Source: Mesorhizobium intechi (GTDB lineage Bacteria; Pseudomonadota; Alphaproteobacteria; Rhizobiales; Rhizobiaceae). Taken from it: a DNA stretch of 34,432 bases. A model generated the notes under the pieces. That model did no database searches, was not told the DNA's origin, and was given only the letters and a program-made list of their open reading frames with translations. Location of the stretch: contig NZ_PNOT02000370.1 in NCBI RefSeq assembly GCF_002879535.1, forward strand, positions 1-34,432. Direction: 5' to 3'. Shown piece by piece: positions 1-8,242 of this stretch (position 1 is its first letter; every line of letters starts with the position of its first letter). The position numbers were made by a program, and so were the translations under genes.

Positions 1-16
1 CCCAGGGAGGAAACCA

Positions 17-1336
17 ATGAACAGACTGCTTTCCGGCGTCTCCGCCGGCGCATTGGTGCTTGCATTCGGTGCAGGCACGGCCCTTGCCGGCGACCTGCCC
101 GGCAAGTTCGAAGGCGTCACCGTCGACGTGAAACTGATCGGCGGCCAGCAATATGAAAAGCTTTATGAGCGCATTCCCGAATGGGAGAAGGCCACCGGCG
201 CCAAGGTCAACATCCTGACGAAGAAGAATGGCTTCGACATCGACAAGGAGTTGAAGTCGGACATCGCCTCTGGCAGCACCAACTGGTGCGTCGGCTGGAA
301 CCATTCGTCCTTCGCGCCGCAATATACCGGCCTCTATACAGACCTCGGCAAATTGCTGCCCAAGGAAGAGATCGACGCCTTCGTGCCGTCGACGATCAAG
401 GCGGCAACCATCGACGGCAAGCTCGAGATGCTGCCGCGCGCACAGTTCGACGTCTCGGCGCTCTACTACCAAAAGAGCCTCTACGAGAACGCCGACAACA
501 AGGCCAAGTTCAAGGCCAAATACGGCTACGACCTGGTGCCGCCGGACAGCTGGAAGGAAGTCACCGACCAGGCCGAGTTCTTCGCCAACCCGCCCAATTT
601 CTACGGCACGCAATTCGCCGGCAAGGAAGAGGCGATCAATGGCCGCTTCTACGAGATGGTGGTCGCCGAAGGTGGCGAGTATCTCGACAAGGACGGCAAG
701 CCGGTCTTCAATTCGGAGGCCGGCATCCGGGCGCTCGACTGGTTCGTCAATCTCTACAAGGCCAAGGCCGTGCCGGCCGGGACGACCAACTATCTCTGGG
801 ACGATCTCGGCCAGGGCTTTGCCTCGGGGACCGTCGCCATCAATTTGGACTGGCCGGGCTGGGCCGGCTTCTTCAACGACCCGAAGTCGTCGAAGGTGGC
901 GGGCAATGTCGGTGTGAAGGTCGCGCCGAAGGGTTCTTCCGGCAAGCGCACCGGCTGGTCCGGTTTCCACGGTTTCTCGGTGACCGAGAACTGCCCGAAC
1001 AAGGAGGCCGCAGCCTCGCTGGTCTGGTGGCTGACCAATGAGGACAGCCAGAAGCTGGAAGCCGCCGCAGGCCCGCTGCCGACCCGCACCGCCGTGTGGG
1101 ATTGGGACCTGAAGCAGGCCGAAAACGATCCCTACAAGAAGGAGGTCCTCTCCGCCTTCCAGGAAGAAGCCAAGCACGCCTTCGCCGTGCCGCAGACGCC
1201 TGAGTGGATCGAGATTTCGAACGCTGTCTATCCCGAACTGCAGGCGGCGATCCTGGGCGACAAGACCTCCAAGCAGGCATTGGACGAAGCGGTCGCCAAG
1301 GCGACGCAGATCCTGCAGGATGCCGGCAAGCTCTAG
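17..1336 (+). CDS. Sugar ABC transporter periplasmic substrate-binding protein (family 1)
   Basis: A 439-residue extracellular solute-binding protein of the kind that feeds CUT1 carbohydrate importers. The first ~24 residues form a Sec signal peptide: a short basic start, a hydrophobic Ala/Leu/Val core and an Ala-Leu-Ala cleavage site before Gly-25. The length and the many Trp/Tyr residues in the mature part fit sugar-binding proteins of this family. A gggagga ribosome binding site at 5-11 supports the ATG at 17. It is the first visible gene of an operon with two permeases, an ATPase and sugar-acid enzymes, so its ligand is probably the substrate of those enzymes. The ligand cannot be read from the sequence. 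The operon may begin before the window, since only 16 bases precede the gene. Confidence 0.9.
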   Translation: MNRLLSGVSAGALVLAFGAGTALAGDLPGKFEGVTVDVKLIGGQQYEKLYERIPEWEKATGAKVNILTKKNGFDIDKELKSDIASGSTNWCVGWNHSSFAPQYTGLYTDLGKLLPKEEIDAFVPSTIKAATIDGKLEMLPRAQFDVSALYYQKSLYENADNKAKFKAKYGYDLVPPDSWKEVTDQAEFFANPPNFYGTQFAGKEEAINGRFYEMVVAEGGEYLDKDGKPVFNSEAGIRALDWFVNLYKAKAVPAGTTNYLWDDLGQGFASGTVAINLDWPGWAGFFNDPKSSKVAGNVGVKVAPKGSSGKRTGWSGFHGFSVTENCPNKEAAASLVWWLTNEDSQKLEAAAGPLPTRTAVWDWDLKQAENDPYKKEVLSAFQEEAKHAFAVPQTPEWIEISNAVYPELQAAILGDKTSKQALDEAVAKATQILQDAGKL

Positions 1337-1352
1337 AACATTCCCAAGGCTA

Positions 1353-1424
1353 CCTCCCCCATGATGAATGGGGGAGGCGATCGCGGCTCGTCGGAGGCCC
1401 CGCGATGCACGCCGCCTTCCGGCG
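1353..1424. repeat. Cluster of three intercistronic hairpins (REP-like)
   Basis: The gap between the binding-protein gene and the first permease holds three consecutive inverted repeats. The first is a perfect 10-bp stem (1353-1362 with 1368-1377, loop gatga). The second is a 7-bp stem (1380-1386 with 1400-1406). The third is a 5-bp stem (1410-1414 with 1420-1424). None is followed by a T-run, so a rho-independent terminator is unlikely. A role as an RNA-stability or partial-attenuation element that raises the binding protein over the permeases is an inference from its position. Confidence 0.6.
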
Positions 1425-1460
1425 CCTCGCCCACGCAACGCAAAACCTCACAGGATCCTG

Positions 1461-2357
1461 ATGAAGGGCTTCAAGCCATCGGCGCCATTCCTGCTGCTGC
1501 TTCCAGCCTTCATCGTGCTGGCGGCGGTCGTCGTCGTTCCGCTGCTTCTGTCGCTCTATTCCAGCTTCACACCGTTCCGCCTGACCAAGCCCGAAACGTT
1601 CTTCGTCTTCGTCGGCTTCAGGAACTATCTCTCGATCCTGGCCAACTCCGATTTCTGGTGGGCGTTCGGGCGCACGGTGCTGCTGCTGACCATCGCGCTC
1701 AATCTCGAAATGCTGCTGGGCCTCGGCCTTGCCATGCTGGTCGAAAAGGCAACACGCGGCCAGCGCATCCTGCGCACGCTGATGATGTTTCCGATGATGT
1801 TTTCGCCGATCCTCGTCGGATTCCAGTTCAAGTTCATGTTCAACGACAATATCGGCCTGGTGAACAACGCCCTGCAGTCACTCGGCATCGCGCAGGACGC
1901 CATTGCGTGGCTGATCGAGGGCCATCTCGCCTTCATCGCCATCTCGGTCGCCGAGATATGGTCGTCGACCGCGATCTTCGCCATCCTGATCCTCGCCGGC
2001 CTGCTCGCGATGCCCAAGGAGCCGATCGAAGCCGCGCGCGTCGATGGCTGCACGCCCTGGCAGACCTTCCGCTATGTGACGTGGCCGTTCATCATGCCCT
2101 TCGCCTATATCGCCATGACCATCCGTTCGCTCGACGTCGCGCGCGCCTATGACATCGTCAAGATCATGACCGATGGCGGACCGGCGGGCCGCACCGAGCT
2201 GTTGTGGACGCTGGTGGCGCGCACCGCCTACAGCGACGGCCGGATGGGGATGGCCAACGCCATGGCCTATTTCTCGATCCTGCTGTCGATCGCCTTCACC
2301 GTATATTTCTTCAACAAGCTCGCCGCGGCGCGCACGCAGATCGGTGCGGAGTGGTGA
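1461..2357 (+). CDS. Sugar ABC transporter permease (MalF/UgpA type)
   Basis: A 298-residue inner-membrane permease of a CUT1 sugar importer. It starts with a short cytoplasmic stretch and a strongly hydrophobic first helix rich in Leu/Val. The cytoplasmic EAA loop that docks onto the ATPase is visible as EAARVDGCTPWQTF. I chose the ATG at 1461, preceded by cagga, because the in-frame ATG at 1368 lies inside a hairpin and would add 31 Arg/Pro-rich residues unlike a permease. Its stop overlaps the start of the next permease by one base (TGATG), so the two are translationally coupled. Confidence 0.9.
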   Translation: MKGFKPSAPFLLLLPAFIVLAAVVVVPLLLSLYSSFTPFRLTKPETFFVFVGFRNYLSILANSDFWWAFGRTVLLLTIALNLEMLLGLGLAMLVEKATRGQRILRTLMMFPMMFSPILVGFQFKFMFNDNIGLVNNALQSLGIAQDAIAWLIEGHLAFIAISVAEIWSSTAIFAILILAGLLAMPKEPIEAARVDGCTPWQTFRYVTWPFIMPFAYIAMTIRSLDVARAYDIVKIMTDGGPAGRTELLWTLVARTAYSDGRMGMANAMAYFSILLSIAFTVYFFNKLAAARTQIGAEW

Positions 2358-3223
2358 TGGACGAGAATTCTTCCGCCCGCCTGAAGCGCCAGCTGTTGGG
2401 CATCGTCCATCGCATCGGCCTGTTCCTGGCGATGCTGACGATCTGCCTGCCCGGCCTGTGGATCGTGCTGTCATCGCTGCGGCCGACCGTCGAGATTATG
2501 GCCAAGCCGCCGGTGTGGATCCCGCAGGAGATCTCGTTCGACGCTTACATCGCGATGTTCTCAGGCATCGGCAAAGGCGGCATCCCGGTCATCGAATATT
2601 TCCGCAACTCGCTGATCATCTCGGTGACGTCGACGATCATTGCGGTGGCCATCGGCATGGCCGGCGGCTATGCCTTCGCGCGCTATCGCTTCCGCGGCAA
2701 ATCGAGCGTCTTTCTCGGCCTGATGCTGACGCGCACGGTGCCAGGCATCGCGCTGTCGCTGCCTTTGTTCTTCCTCTATGTGCGGCTCGGCATCATCGAC
2801 ACGCATTTCGGGTTGATCATCGCCTATGTCGCGCTCAACGTGCCGTTCACCATCTGGCTGATCGACGGCTTCTTCCGCCAGGTGCCGAAAGACCTCGCGG
2901 AGGCGGCACAAATCGATGGCTGCACGCGCTGGCAGGCCTTCTGGCAGGTCGAATTCCCGCTTGCCGGACCGGGCATCGCATCCGCCGCCATCTTTGCCTT
3001 CCTCACCTGCTGGAACGAGTTCGCGCTGGCTTCGCAGCTGACCCGCTCGGTCAGCGCCAAGACGCTGCCGGTCGGCCTGCTCGACTACACGGCCGAGTTC
3101 ACCATCGACTGGCGCGGCATGTGCGCCCTGGCCGTGGTGATGATCATTCCCGCACTCACCCTCACCTACATCGTCCAGAAACACCTTGTCGGCGGCCTGA
3201 CCTCCGGCGCGGTGAAAGGCTGA
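2357..3223 (+). CDS. Sugar ABC transporter permease (MalG/UgpE type)
   Basis: A 288-residue second permease of the CUT1 importer. It has about six hydrophobic segments and an EAA loop, EAAQIDGCTRWQAFWQ. After the first transmembrane helix comes a periplasmic loop (PVWIPQEISFDAYIAMF), as is usual for MalG-type subunits. The ATG at 2357 shares one base with the preceding stop. It forms the heterodimeric membrane channel with the product of 1461-2357. The ATPase gene follows four bases after its stop. Confidence 0.9.
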   Translation: MDENSSARLKRQLLGIVHRIGLFLAMLTICLPGLWIVLSSLRPTVEIMAKPPVWIPQEISFDAYIAMFSGIGKGGIPVIEYFRNSLIISVTSTIIAVAIGMAGGYAFARYRFRGKSSVFLGLMLTRTVPGIALSLPLFFLYVRLGIIDTHFGLIIAYVALNVPFTIWLIDGFFRQVPKDLAEAAQIDGCTRWQAFWQVEFPLAGPGIASAAIFAFLTCWNEFALASQLTRSVSAKTLPVGLLDYTAEFTIDWRGMCALAVVMIIPALTLTYIVQKHLVGGLTSGAVKG

Positions 3224-3227
3224 TCCC

Positions 3228-4325
3228 ATGGCAACCGTTTCCCTCAAAAAGCTGACCAAGCGCTACGGCAATATCGGGATCGTGCATGGCATCGATCTCG
3301 ACATCGCCGACCGCGAGTTCATCGCCCTTGTCGGCCCGTCGGGCTGCGGCAAGTCGACGACTTTGCGCATGATCGCCGGACTGGAGGAAATCAGCGCCGG
3401 CTCGATCGAGATCGGCGGGCGTGTCGTCAACGATCTGCCGCCGCGCTCGCGCAACATCTCGATGGTGTTCCAGTCCTATGCGCTCTATCCGCATATGACG
3501 GTGCGCGAGAATCTCGGCTTCTCGCTGAAGATCGCCGGCGCGGCCAAGGAGGACATGGACCGCCGCGTCGCCGAAGCCTCGGCCATCCTCGGCCTCGACA
3601 CGTTGCTCGACCGCCGCCCGTCGCAACTGTCGGGCGGCCAGCGCCAGCGCGTCGCCATGGGCCGCGCCATCGTGCGCCACCCTGACGTGTTTCTCTTCGA
3701 CGAACCGCTTTCCAATCTCGACGCCAAGCTCAGGACGCAGATGCGCACCGAGATCAAGAAGCTCCATGCCAAGGTGCAGTCGACGGTGATCTACGTCACC
3801 CATGACCAGGTCGAGGCGATGACGCTGGCCGACCGCATCGTCATCATGCGCGAGGGCCATATCGAACAGGTCGGCACGCCCGACGAGGTCTTCCGCCGCC
3901 CGGCGACACGCTTCGTCGCCGGCTTCATCGGTTCGCCGCCAATGAATTTGCACGAGGCGACTGTCGACGACGGCCAGCTGGTTTTCGCCAGCGGCGAAAA
4001 GCTGCCGCTACCCGCCCAATTCAAGGCCAATGTCGCGACCGGCGACAAGGTCGTGTTCGGTCTGCGGCCTGACGACATCTATCCGACCGGCCACGGCATC
4101 AGCTCCGGCGGCGCGGCCGACGTGCATCAGATCGAGCTGCCGATCACCGTCACCGAGCCGCTCGGCAACGAGACGCTGGTGTTCGTCGAGTTCAATGGCA
4201 CGGACTGCGTTTCGCGCATGCTGAACCCGCGGCCGCTGCGTTCGGGCGAGCGGGTGGCGATGAGCCTCGACCTGTCGCAGGCGCATCTGTTTGCCGCCGG
4301 GACCGGAAAGACCTTGCGGAGCTGA
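3228..4325 (+). CDS. Sugar ABC transporter ATP-binding protein (MalK/UgpC family)
   Basis: A 365-residue ATPase that powers the importer from the cytoplasmic face. Visible motifs are Walker A GPSGCGKST (36-44), signature LSGGQ (134-138), Walker B VFLFDEP (154-160) and the switch histidine in VTHDQ (His-192). The region from about 240 to the end is the regulatory TOBE-type domain of MalK/UgpC proteins. The length is normal for the family. It lies directly after the two permeases and three bases before the enolase-superfamily gene, so it is part of the same operon. ATPases of this group are sometimes shared between several sugar importers. Confidence 0.92.
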   Translation: MATVSLKKLTKRYGNIGIVHGIDLDIADREFIALVGPSGCGKSTTLRMIAGLEEISAGSIEIGGRVVNDLPPRSRNISMVFQSYALYPHMTVRENLGFSLKIAGAAKEDMDRRVAEASAILGLDTLLDRRPSQLSGGQRQRVAMGRAIVRHPDVFLFDEPLSNLDAKLRTQMRTEIKKLHAKVQSTVIYVTHDQVEAMTLADRIVIMREGHIEQVGTPDEVFRRPATRFVAGFIGSPPMNLHEATVDDGQLVFASGEKLPLPAQFKANVATGDKVVFGLRPDDIYPTGHGISSGGAADVHQIELPITVTEPLGNETLVFVEFNGTDCVSRMLNPRPLRSGERVAMSLDLSQAHLFAAGTGKTLRS

Positions 4326-4328
4326 CCG

Positions 4329-5441
4329 ATGGCTAGAATCGAGAAAGTCGACCTGCGGATGGTGGACCTTGTGCCCAAGGTCAAGCGCACGGATGCCATC
4401 CAGAGTTTCGTCAGCCAGGAAACACCTATCGTTACCATCACGGATTCCGACGGCGCGGTCGGCACCGGCTACAGCTACACGATCGGCACCGGCGGCTCCT
4501 CGGTAATGCGGCTCTTGTCCGACCATCTGGCGCCACGCCTGATCGGCCGAGACCCCGACATGATCGAGGCGATCTGGCACGATCTCGAATTCGCCACCCA
4601 CGCGACCACCATCGGTGCGATCACCGCCATTGCTATCGCGGCGATCGATACGGCGCTCTGGGATCTCAGGGCGAAGAAGCAGAACCTGCCGTTGTGGAAA
4701 CTGGCCGGCGGTGCCAAGGACCGCTGCCCGCTCTACACCACCGAGGGCGGCTGGCTGCACATCGAGGCGGCAGCACTTGTCGACGACGCGCTGGCTGCCA
4801 AGGCCAAGGGCTTCCGCGGCTCGAAAGTGAAGATCGGCAGGCCGCACGGGTCGGAGGATCTCGCCCGCCTGTCGGCGGTGCGCAAGGCGGTGGGCGACGG
4901 CTACGAGATCATGACCGACGCCAACCAGGGGTTTTCCGTCGACGAGGCGATCCGGCGCGCGGCGCGGCTGCGCGAACTCGATCTCGCCTGGATCGAGGAA
5001 CCGCTGCCGGCCGACGATGTTGACGGCCATATCAGGTTGTCCAACTCGACGCCGACGCCGATCGCCATTGGCGAGTCGCTCTATTCGATGCGCCATTTCC
5101 GCGAATACATGCAGAAAGGTGCCTGCTCGATCGTGCAGGTCGATGTCGGCCGCATCGGCGGCATCACGCCATGGCTCAAGATTGCCCATGCGGCGGAGGC
5201 CTTCGACATTCCGGTCTGCCCGCATTTCCTGATGGAGCTGCATGTCAGCTTGACCTGCGCGGTTCAGAACGGCAGGTATGTCGAGTACATTCCGCAACTC
5301 GACCAGTTGACCGGCAAGCATATGCGCATCGAGGATGGGCATGCGCTGGCGCCCGACGAACCCGGCATCGGCATCGACTGGGACTGGGACGCGGTCAAGG
5401 CCATGAGCATCGCCGAATTCACCACGGCGATCACCAGATAG
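4329..5441 (+). CDS. Mandelate racemase/muconate lactonizing enzyme family protein (probable sugar-acid dehydratase)
   Basis: A 370-residue enolase-superfamily enzyme with an N-terminal capping domain (about 1-125) and a TIM barrel. The mandelate racemase catalytic set is complete and each position is offset by +2 from the Pseudomonas enzyme as I recall its numbering: Lys-166-x-Lys-168, metal ligands Asp-197, Glu-223 and Glu-249, the Asp-272/His-299 dyad, and Glu-319. Such residues abstract the proton alpha to a carboxylate using Mg2+. In sugar operons members are usually acid-sugar dehydratases (rhamnonate, galactarate, tartrate and others). The neighbouring importer, mutarotase and dehydrogenase favour a dehydratase over a true mandelate racemase. 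The exact substrate is unknown. Confidence 0.88.
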   Translation: MARIEKVDLRMVDLVPKVKRTDAIQSFVSQETPIVTITDSDGAVGTGYSYTIGTGGSSVMRLLSDHLAPRLIGRDPDMIEAIWHDLEFATHATTIGAITAIAIAAIDTALWDLRAKKQNLPLWKLAGGAKDRCPLYTTEGGWLHIEAAALVDDALAAKAKGFRGSKVKIGRPHGSEDLARLSAVRKAVGDGYEIMTDANQGFSVDEAIRRAARLRELDLAWIEEPLPADDVDGHIRLSNSTPTPIAIGESLYSMRHFREYMQKGACSIVQVDVGRIGGITPWLKIAHAAEAFDIPVCPHFLMELHVSLTCAVQNGRYVEYIPQLDQLTGKHMRIEDGHALAPDEPGIGIDWDWDAVKAMSIAEFTTAITR

Positions 5442-5450
5442 GAGTGGGAT

Positions 5451-5780
5451 ATGCAGCGAATGGGCATGGTGCTGGGGTTAAAGCCGGAAAAGGTCGAGGA
5501 GTATGTCCGCCTGCATGCCGCCGTCTGGCCCGACGTGCTGACCATGATCTCGGCCTGCAACATCAAGAATTACTCGATCTATCTGAAGCGGCCGGAGAAC
5601 ATGCTGTTCTCCTATTTCGAGTATCACGGCACCGACTATGCGGCCGACATGGCCAAGATGGCCGCCGATCCGAAAACGCAGGAATGGTGGGCGTTCTGCA
5701 TACCATGCCAGGAGCCGCTCGCGACCCGCAAGGAGGGCGAATGGTGGGCCAGCATGGACGAGGTCTTTCACTATGACTGA
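5451..5780 (+). CDS. rhaM: L-rhamnose mutarotase family protein
   Basis: A 109-residue protein of the RhaM/YiiL family, which interconverts alpha and beta anomers of L-rhamnose and related sugars. Residues matching the E. coli active site are present: Tyr-18, His-22, Tyr-41 and the Trp-Trp pair at 79-80. A strong ribosome site (aggagtggg) precedes the ATG at 5451. The end overlaps the following dehydrogenase gene by eight bases. No rhamnose isomerase or kinase is visible nearby, so the sugar may be a different aldose with similar stereochemistry, and the gene symbol is by family only. Confidence 0.82.
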   Translation: MQRMGMVLGLKPEKVEEYVRLHAAVWPDVLTMISACNIKNYSIYLKRPENMLFSYFEYHGTDYAADMAKMAADPKTQEWWAFCIPCQEPLATRKEGEWWASMDEVFHYD

Positions 5781-6849
5781 GGGCGGTTTCGACCCTGCCT
5801 TACTCGTCCAGTCCTGGCCAAAACCCTCGAAGCCTCGCCCGATCGTCACTTTCGGTGCCGGATCGATTGTCGGCGACGCGCATTTTCCCGCCTATCGCAA
5901 AGCCGGCTTTCCAATGGCCGGCCTCTATGATCCGGACCAGGCCAAGGCGAAAACCCTGGCCGACAAATGGGGCGTGACGGCGTTCCGTTCGGTCGACGAA
6001 GCCGCATCCGTCCAGGGTGCGATCTTCGATCTGGCGACCCCGCCGGGACGGCACGCCGAGATCCTGAATGCCCTGCCCGAAGAGGCGGTCGCGTTGATCC
6101 AGAAGCCGATGGGCAACTATCTCGGCGAGGCCACCGAAATCCTCGAAATCTGCCGCGCCAAGAACCTCAAGGCGGCCGTGAACTTCCAGCTGCGCTTCGC
6201 GCCGATGATGCTGGCGCTCAAGGACGCCGTCGCCAAGGGCTGGCTCGGCGAAGTCGTCGACTTCGATGCCTGGCTGGCGCTGGCGACACCGTGGGAGTTG
6301 TGGGAGTTCCTGCTCAAGGCGCCGCGCGTCGAGATCGCCATGCACTCGATCCATTATCTCGACCTCATCCGGCAATTGCTCGGCGATCCCAAGGGCGTCC
6401 ACGCCAAGACGCTCGGCCATCCCAACCACAAGGTGGCGCAGACGCGCACCAGCGCCATTCTCGACTATGGCGACACCGTGCGCTGTGCGCTGTCGATCAA
6501 CCATGACCACAAGTTCGGCCGCCGGCACCAGGCATGCGAGTTTCGCATCTGCGGTACGGAGGGAGCGGCCTATCTCAAGCTAGGCCTGAACCTCGACTAT
6601 CCCCGGGGCGAACCGGACATTCTGGAAATCCATCCGAAGGGCACAACGGACTGGACCGCGGTACCGCTTGCCGGCGAATGGTTCCCCGACGCCTTCGTCG
6701 GGCGCATGGCCAATGTGCAGCGCTTTGCGGCGGGAGAAGACGGCGAACTGGTCAGCTCGGTCGAGGACGCCTGGAGCACGATGGCGTTGGTTGAAGCCGC
6801 CTATAAATCGAGCGCGGCGCCAGCGACGCCGATCGCGGAAAGACCCTGA
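5773..6849 (+). CDS. Gfo/Idh/MocA family oxidoreductase
   Basis: A 358-residue NAD(P)-dependent dehydrogenase. The Rossmann glycine motif [14 protein letters not shown] lies at 28-41. The usual EKP motif appears as QKP (110-112), which keeps the catalytic lysine. The substrate-side histidines lie in [11 protein letters not shown] (His-191 and His-194). The ATG at 5773 was preferred over in-frame upstream starts because those run far into the mutarotase gene and encode Arg/Pro-rich sequence. Its stop shares one base with the next start. A likely role is oxidation of the imported sugar or of a dehydrated intermediate, but this is inferred from context alone. Confidence 0.87.
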   Translation: MTEGGFDPALLVQSWPKPSKPRPIVTFGAGSIVGDAHFPAYRKAGFPMAGLYDPDQAKAKTLADKWGVTAFRSVDEAASVQGAIFDLATPPGRHAEILNALPEEAVALIQKPMGNYLGEATEILEICRAKNLKAAVNFQLRFAPMMLALKDAVAKGWLGEVVDFDAWLALATPWELWEFLLKAPRVEIAMHSIHYLDLIRQLLGDPKGVHAKTLGHPNHKVAQTRTSAILDYGDTVRCALSINHDHKFGRRHQACEFRICGTEGAAYLKLGLNLDYPRGEPDILEIHPKGTTDWTAVPLAGEWFPDAFVGRMANVQRFAAGEDGELVSSVEDAWSTMALVEAAYKSSAAPATPIAERP

Positions 6850-7301
6850 TGGAACACATCCAGTATTTCGAAGACTATGAGATCGGCTCTTCGCGGCTGA
6901 CCAGCGGCCGCACCATCACCGAGACGGACTTCGTCGTCCATGCCGGCCACACCGGCGATTTCTTTCCGCACCACATGGACGCCGAGTACATGAAGACGAC
7001 GCCGTTCGGCCAGCGCATCGCGCATGGCACGCTGGTGTTCTCGGTCGGCATCGGGCTGACGGCAAGCATCGTCAACCCCGTCGCCTTCTCCTATGGCTAC
7101 GACCGGCTGCGCTTCATCAAGCCGGTGTTCATCGGCGACACGATCCGCACGCGCACCACCATCACCGCCAAGGAGGACGATCCCAAGCGGGCGGGCTCGG
7201 GACGGGTGATCGAACGCTGCGAGGTGATCAATCAGCGCAGCGAAGTGGTGCTCGCCGCCGACCACATCTACATCGTCGAACGCAGGCCGGCGCAGAACTG
7301 A
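6849..7301 (+). CDS. MaoC-like hotdog-fold hydratase/dehydratase
   Basis: A 150-residue single-hotdog protein of the MaoC/(R)-specific hydratase family. The hydratase motif is visible as Asp-37-x4-His-42 within [14 protein letters not shown], followed by an FGQRIAHG stretch typical of the family. Members normally hydrate enoyl-CoA thioesters. One at the end of a sugar-acid operon is unusual and suggests that a CoA ester, or a chemically similar unsaturated acid, arises late in the pathway. The ATG at 6849 overlaps the previous stop (TGATG), so it is the last coupled gene of the operon. Confidence 0.85.
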   Translation: MEHIQYFEDYEIGSSRLTSGRTITETDFVVHAGHTGDFFPHHMDAEYMKTTPFGQRIAHGTLVFSVGIGLTASIVNPVAFSYGYDRLRFIKPVFIGDTIRTRTTITAKEDDPKRAGSGRVIERCEVINQRSEVVLAADHIYIVERRPAQN

Positions 7302-7310
7302 AAATCAGCG

Positions 7311-7326
7311 CGGTTCTTACGAACCG
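7311..7326. terminator. Short inverted repeat between convergent genes
   Basis: A perfect 6-bp stem (cggttc with gaaccg) around the loop ttac lies ten bases after the MaoC-like gene, in the 73-base gap before the convergent GntR gene. It could help end transcripts from either side. It lacks a T-run, so a rho-independent role is doubtful. Confidence 0.3.
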
Positions 7327-7374
7327 GTGGCGCGCGGCGATGCGGTTGAGCCTCGAGCAGCAGGACCATCCTGG

Positions 7375-8055
7375 CTATGACTTTCGCGACAGGCCGCCGC
7401 CCTCTATCGCATTGACGAGCGTGTCGCTTCCTTCGCGCAGATGCTGCCGCAGCATGCTCACGGCCTTCTTGACGTCGCGCCGGCGGCAGGCGGCCAGCAG
7501 GTCGCGATGTTGCGCCTGCGAGCGGGTGCAATGGTCGAGGTTGGACAAGAGGATGCGGACATAGCGATCGGCAGCGTTGTGATGCGCCTCGATCAGGCCG
7601 AGCAGACGCTGATTGCCGCAGGCAGCGTAGAGCGACAGGTGGAAGGTCCGGTTAAGGACACCCCAGCGGCCGACATTGCGCTCCGCGTCGATCTGGTCGA
7701 GCACCTGTTCTGTCTCATCGAGATTGCCGTCCAACAAAGCCGGAATGGAGAGGCGGAGCGCTTCGCATTCGAGCAATTCGCGCACCGCGTAGATTTCGCC
7801 GATCTCGGCTCCATCCATGCGTGCGACATGCGCACCCTTCGTCGGATGGATCGAGACAATGCCCTCCGCCTCCAATTGGCGAAGCGCGTCACGAATAGGC
7901 ATCCGGCTGAAGCCGAACTGTTCAGCCAATTCGTCCTGGCGCAAAGCGGTGCCGGCCTTCAGCGTGCCGCTGGCAATAGCCTCGCGAAGCACGTTGGCGA
8001 CCTGCTCCGCCACCGTCCGCGGCCTCTCGATCAGGCCTTCCGCAAATCCACGCAA
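7375..8055 (-). CDS. GntR family transcriptional regulator, FCD domain
   Basis: A 226-residue regulator. The N-terminal winged helix-turn-helix (about 15-78) contains DELAEQFGFSRMPIRDALRQLEAEG split across helices 2 and 3. The C-terminal FCD domain (about 85-215) has the usual metal or ligand histidines in NRTFHLS (His-139), AHHNAADRY and QHRDLL (His-183). FCD regulators usually sense small carboxylates. The gene converges on the sugar-acid operon, so a catabolic intermediate is a reasonable effector, though this is inferred. Palindromes at 8104-8129, 49 bases upstream of its start, are candidate autoregulatory operators. Confidence 0.9.
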   Translation of the reverse strand: MRGFAEGLIERPRTVAEQVANVLREAIASGTLKAGTALRQDELAEQFGFSRMPIRDALRQLEAEGIVSIHPTKGAHVARMDGAEIGEIYAVRELLECEALRLSIPALLDGNLDETEQVLDQIDAERNVGRWGVLNRTFHLSLYAACGNQRLLGLIEAHHNAADRYVRILLSNLDHCTRSQAQHRDLLAACRRRDVKKAVSMLRQHLREGSDTLVNAIEGGGLSRKS

Positions 8056-8103
8056 TCGATGCTCCCTGTGGCGCGGAACGAGGGTAACGGAAAACCCGTC
8101 AAC

Positions 8104-8129
8104 AGGATACGAGTATCCTCGTGTACACG
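8104..8129. promoter_or_regulatory. Overlapping palindromes, candidate GntR operator
   Basis: Two adjacent palindromes lie upstream of the GntR gene. One is aggata-cgag-tatcct (8104-8119), which also contains an acgag-tatc-ctcgt repeat (8109-8122). The other is the perfect 10-bp palindrome cgtgtacacg (8120-8129). FCD-type GntR regulators commonly bind short palindromes with a GTnnAC-like core. Assignment to this regulator rests on position only. Confidence 0.45.
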
Positions 8130-8224
8130 CTGCGGCACAGACCGCTGAAGACCAACCGGTGTGGATATCGACATGCCCGAGCCGATAGCCTCGGCCGGAT
8201 ATCTTTGCAGGGCGCAGCCCAGCA

Positions 8225-8242
8225 AGGATATCCGCTTATCCT
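8225..8242. repeat. Second aggata/tatcct inverted repeat
   Basis: The half-sites aggata (8225-8230) and tatcct (8237-8242) recur here with a 6-base spacer, across the stop codon of the acyltransferase gene. The same half-sites occur at 8104-8119 with a 4-base spacer. It may be a second binding site, a weak transcript end, or chance. Confidence 0.3.

Noticed and set aside
1368..1460. Upstream ATG for the first sugar permease
   Set aside because: It lies inside a 10-bp hairpin, lacks a ribosome site and would add an Arg/Pro-rich leader not seen in such permeases.
4008..5342. A 444-residue open frame antisense to the enolase-superfamily gene
   Set aside because: It has no recognisable motif, is rich in Arg/Asp/His as expected from the reverse of GC-rich codons, and lies opposite a gene with a complete catalytic set.
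5451..7301. Reading the operon as a standard L-rhamnose pathway because of the RhaM-type gene
   Set aside because: No rhamnose isomerase, kinase, aldolase or RhaR/RhaS-like regulator is present; the mutarotase alone does not fix the sugar.
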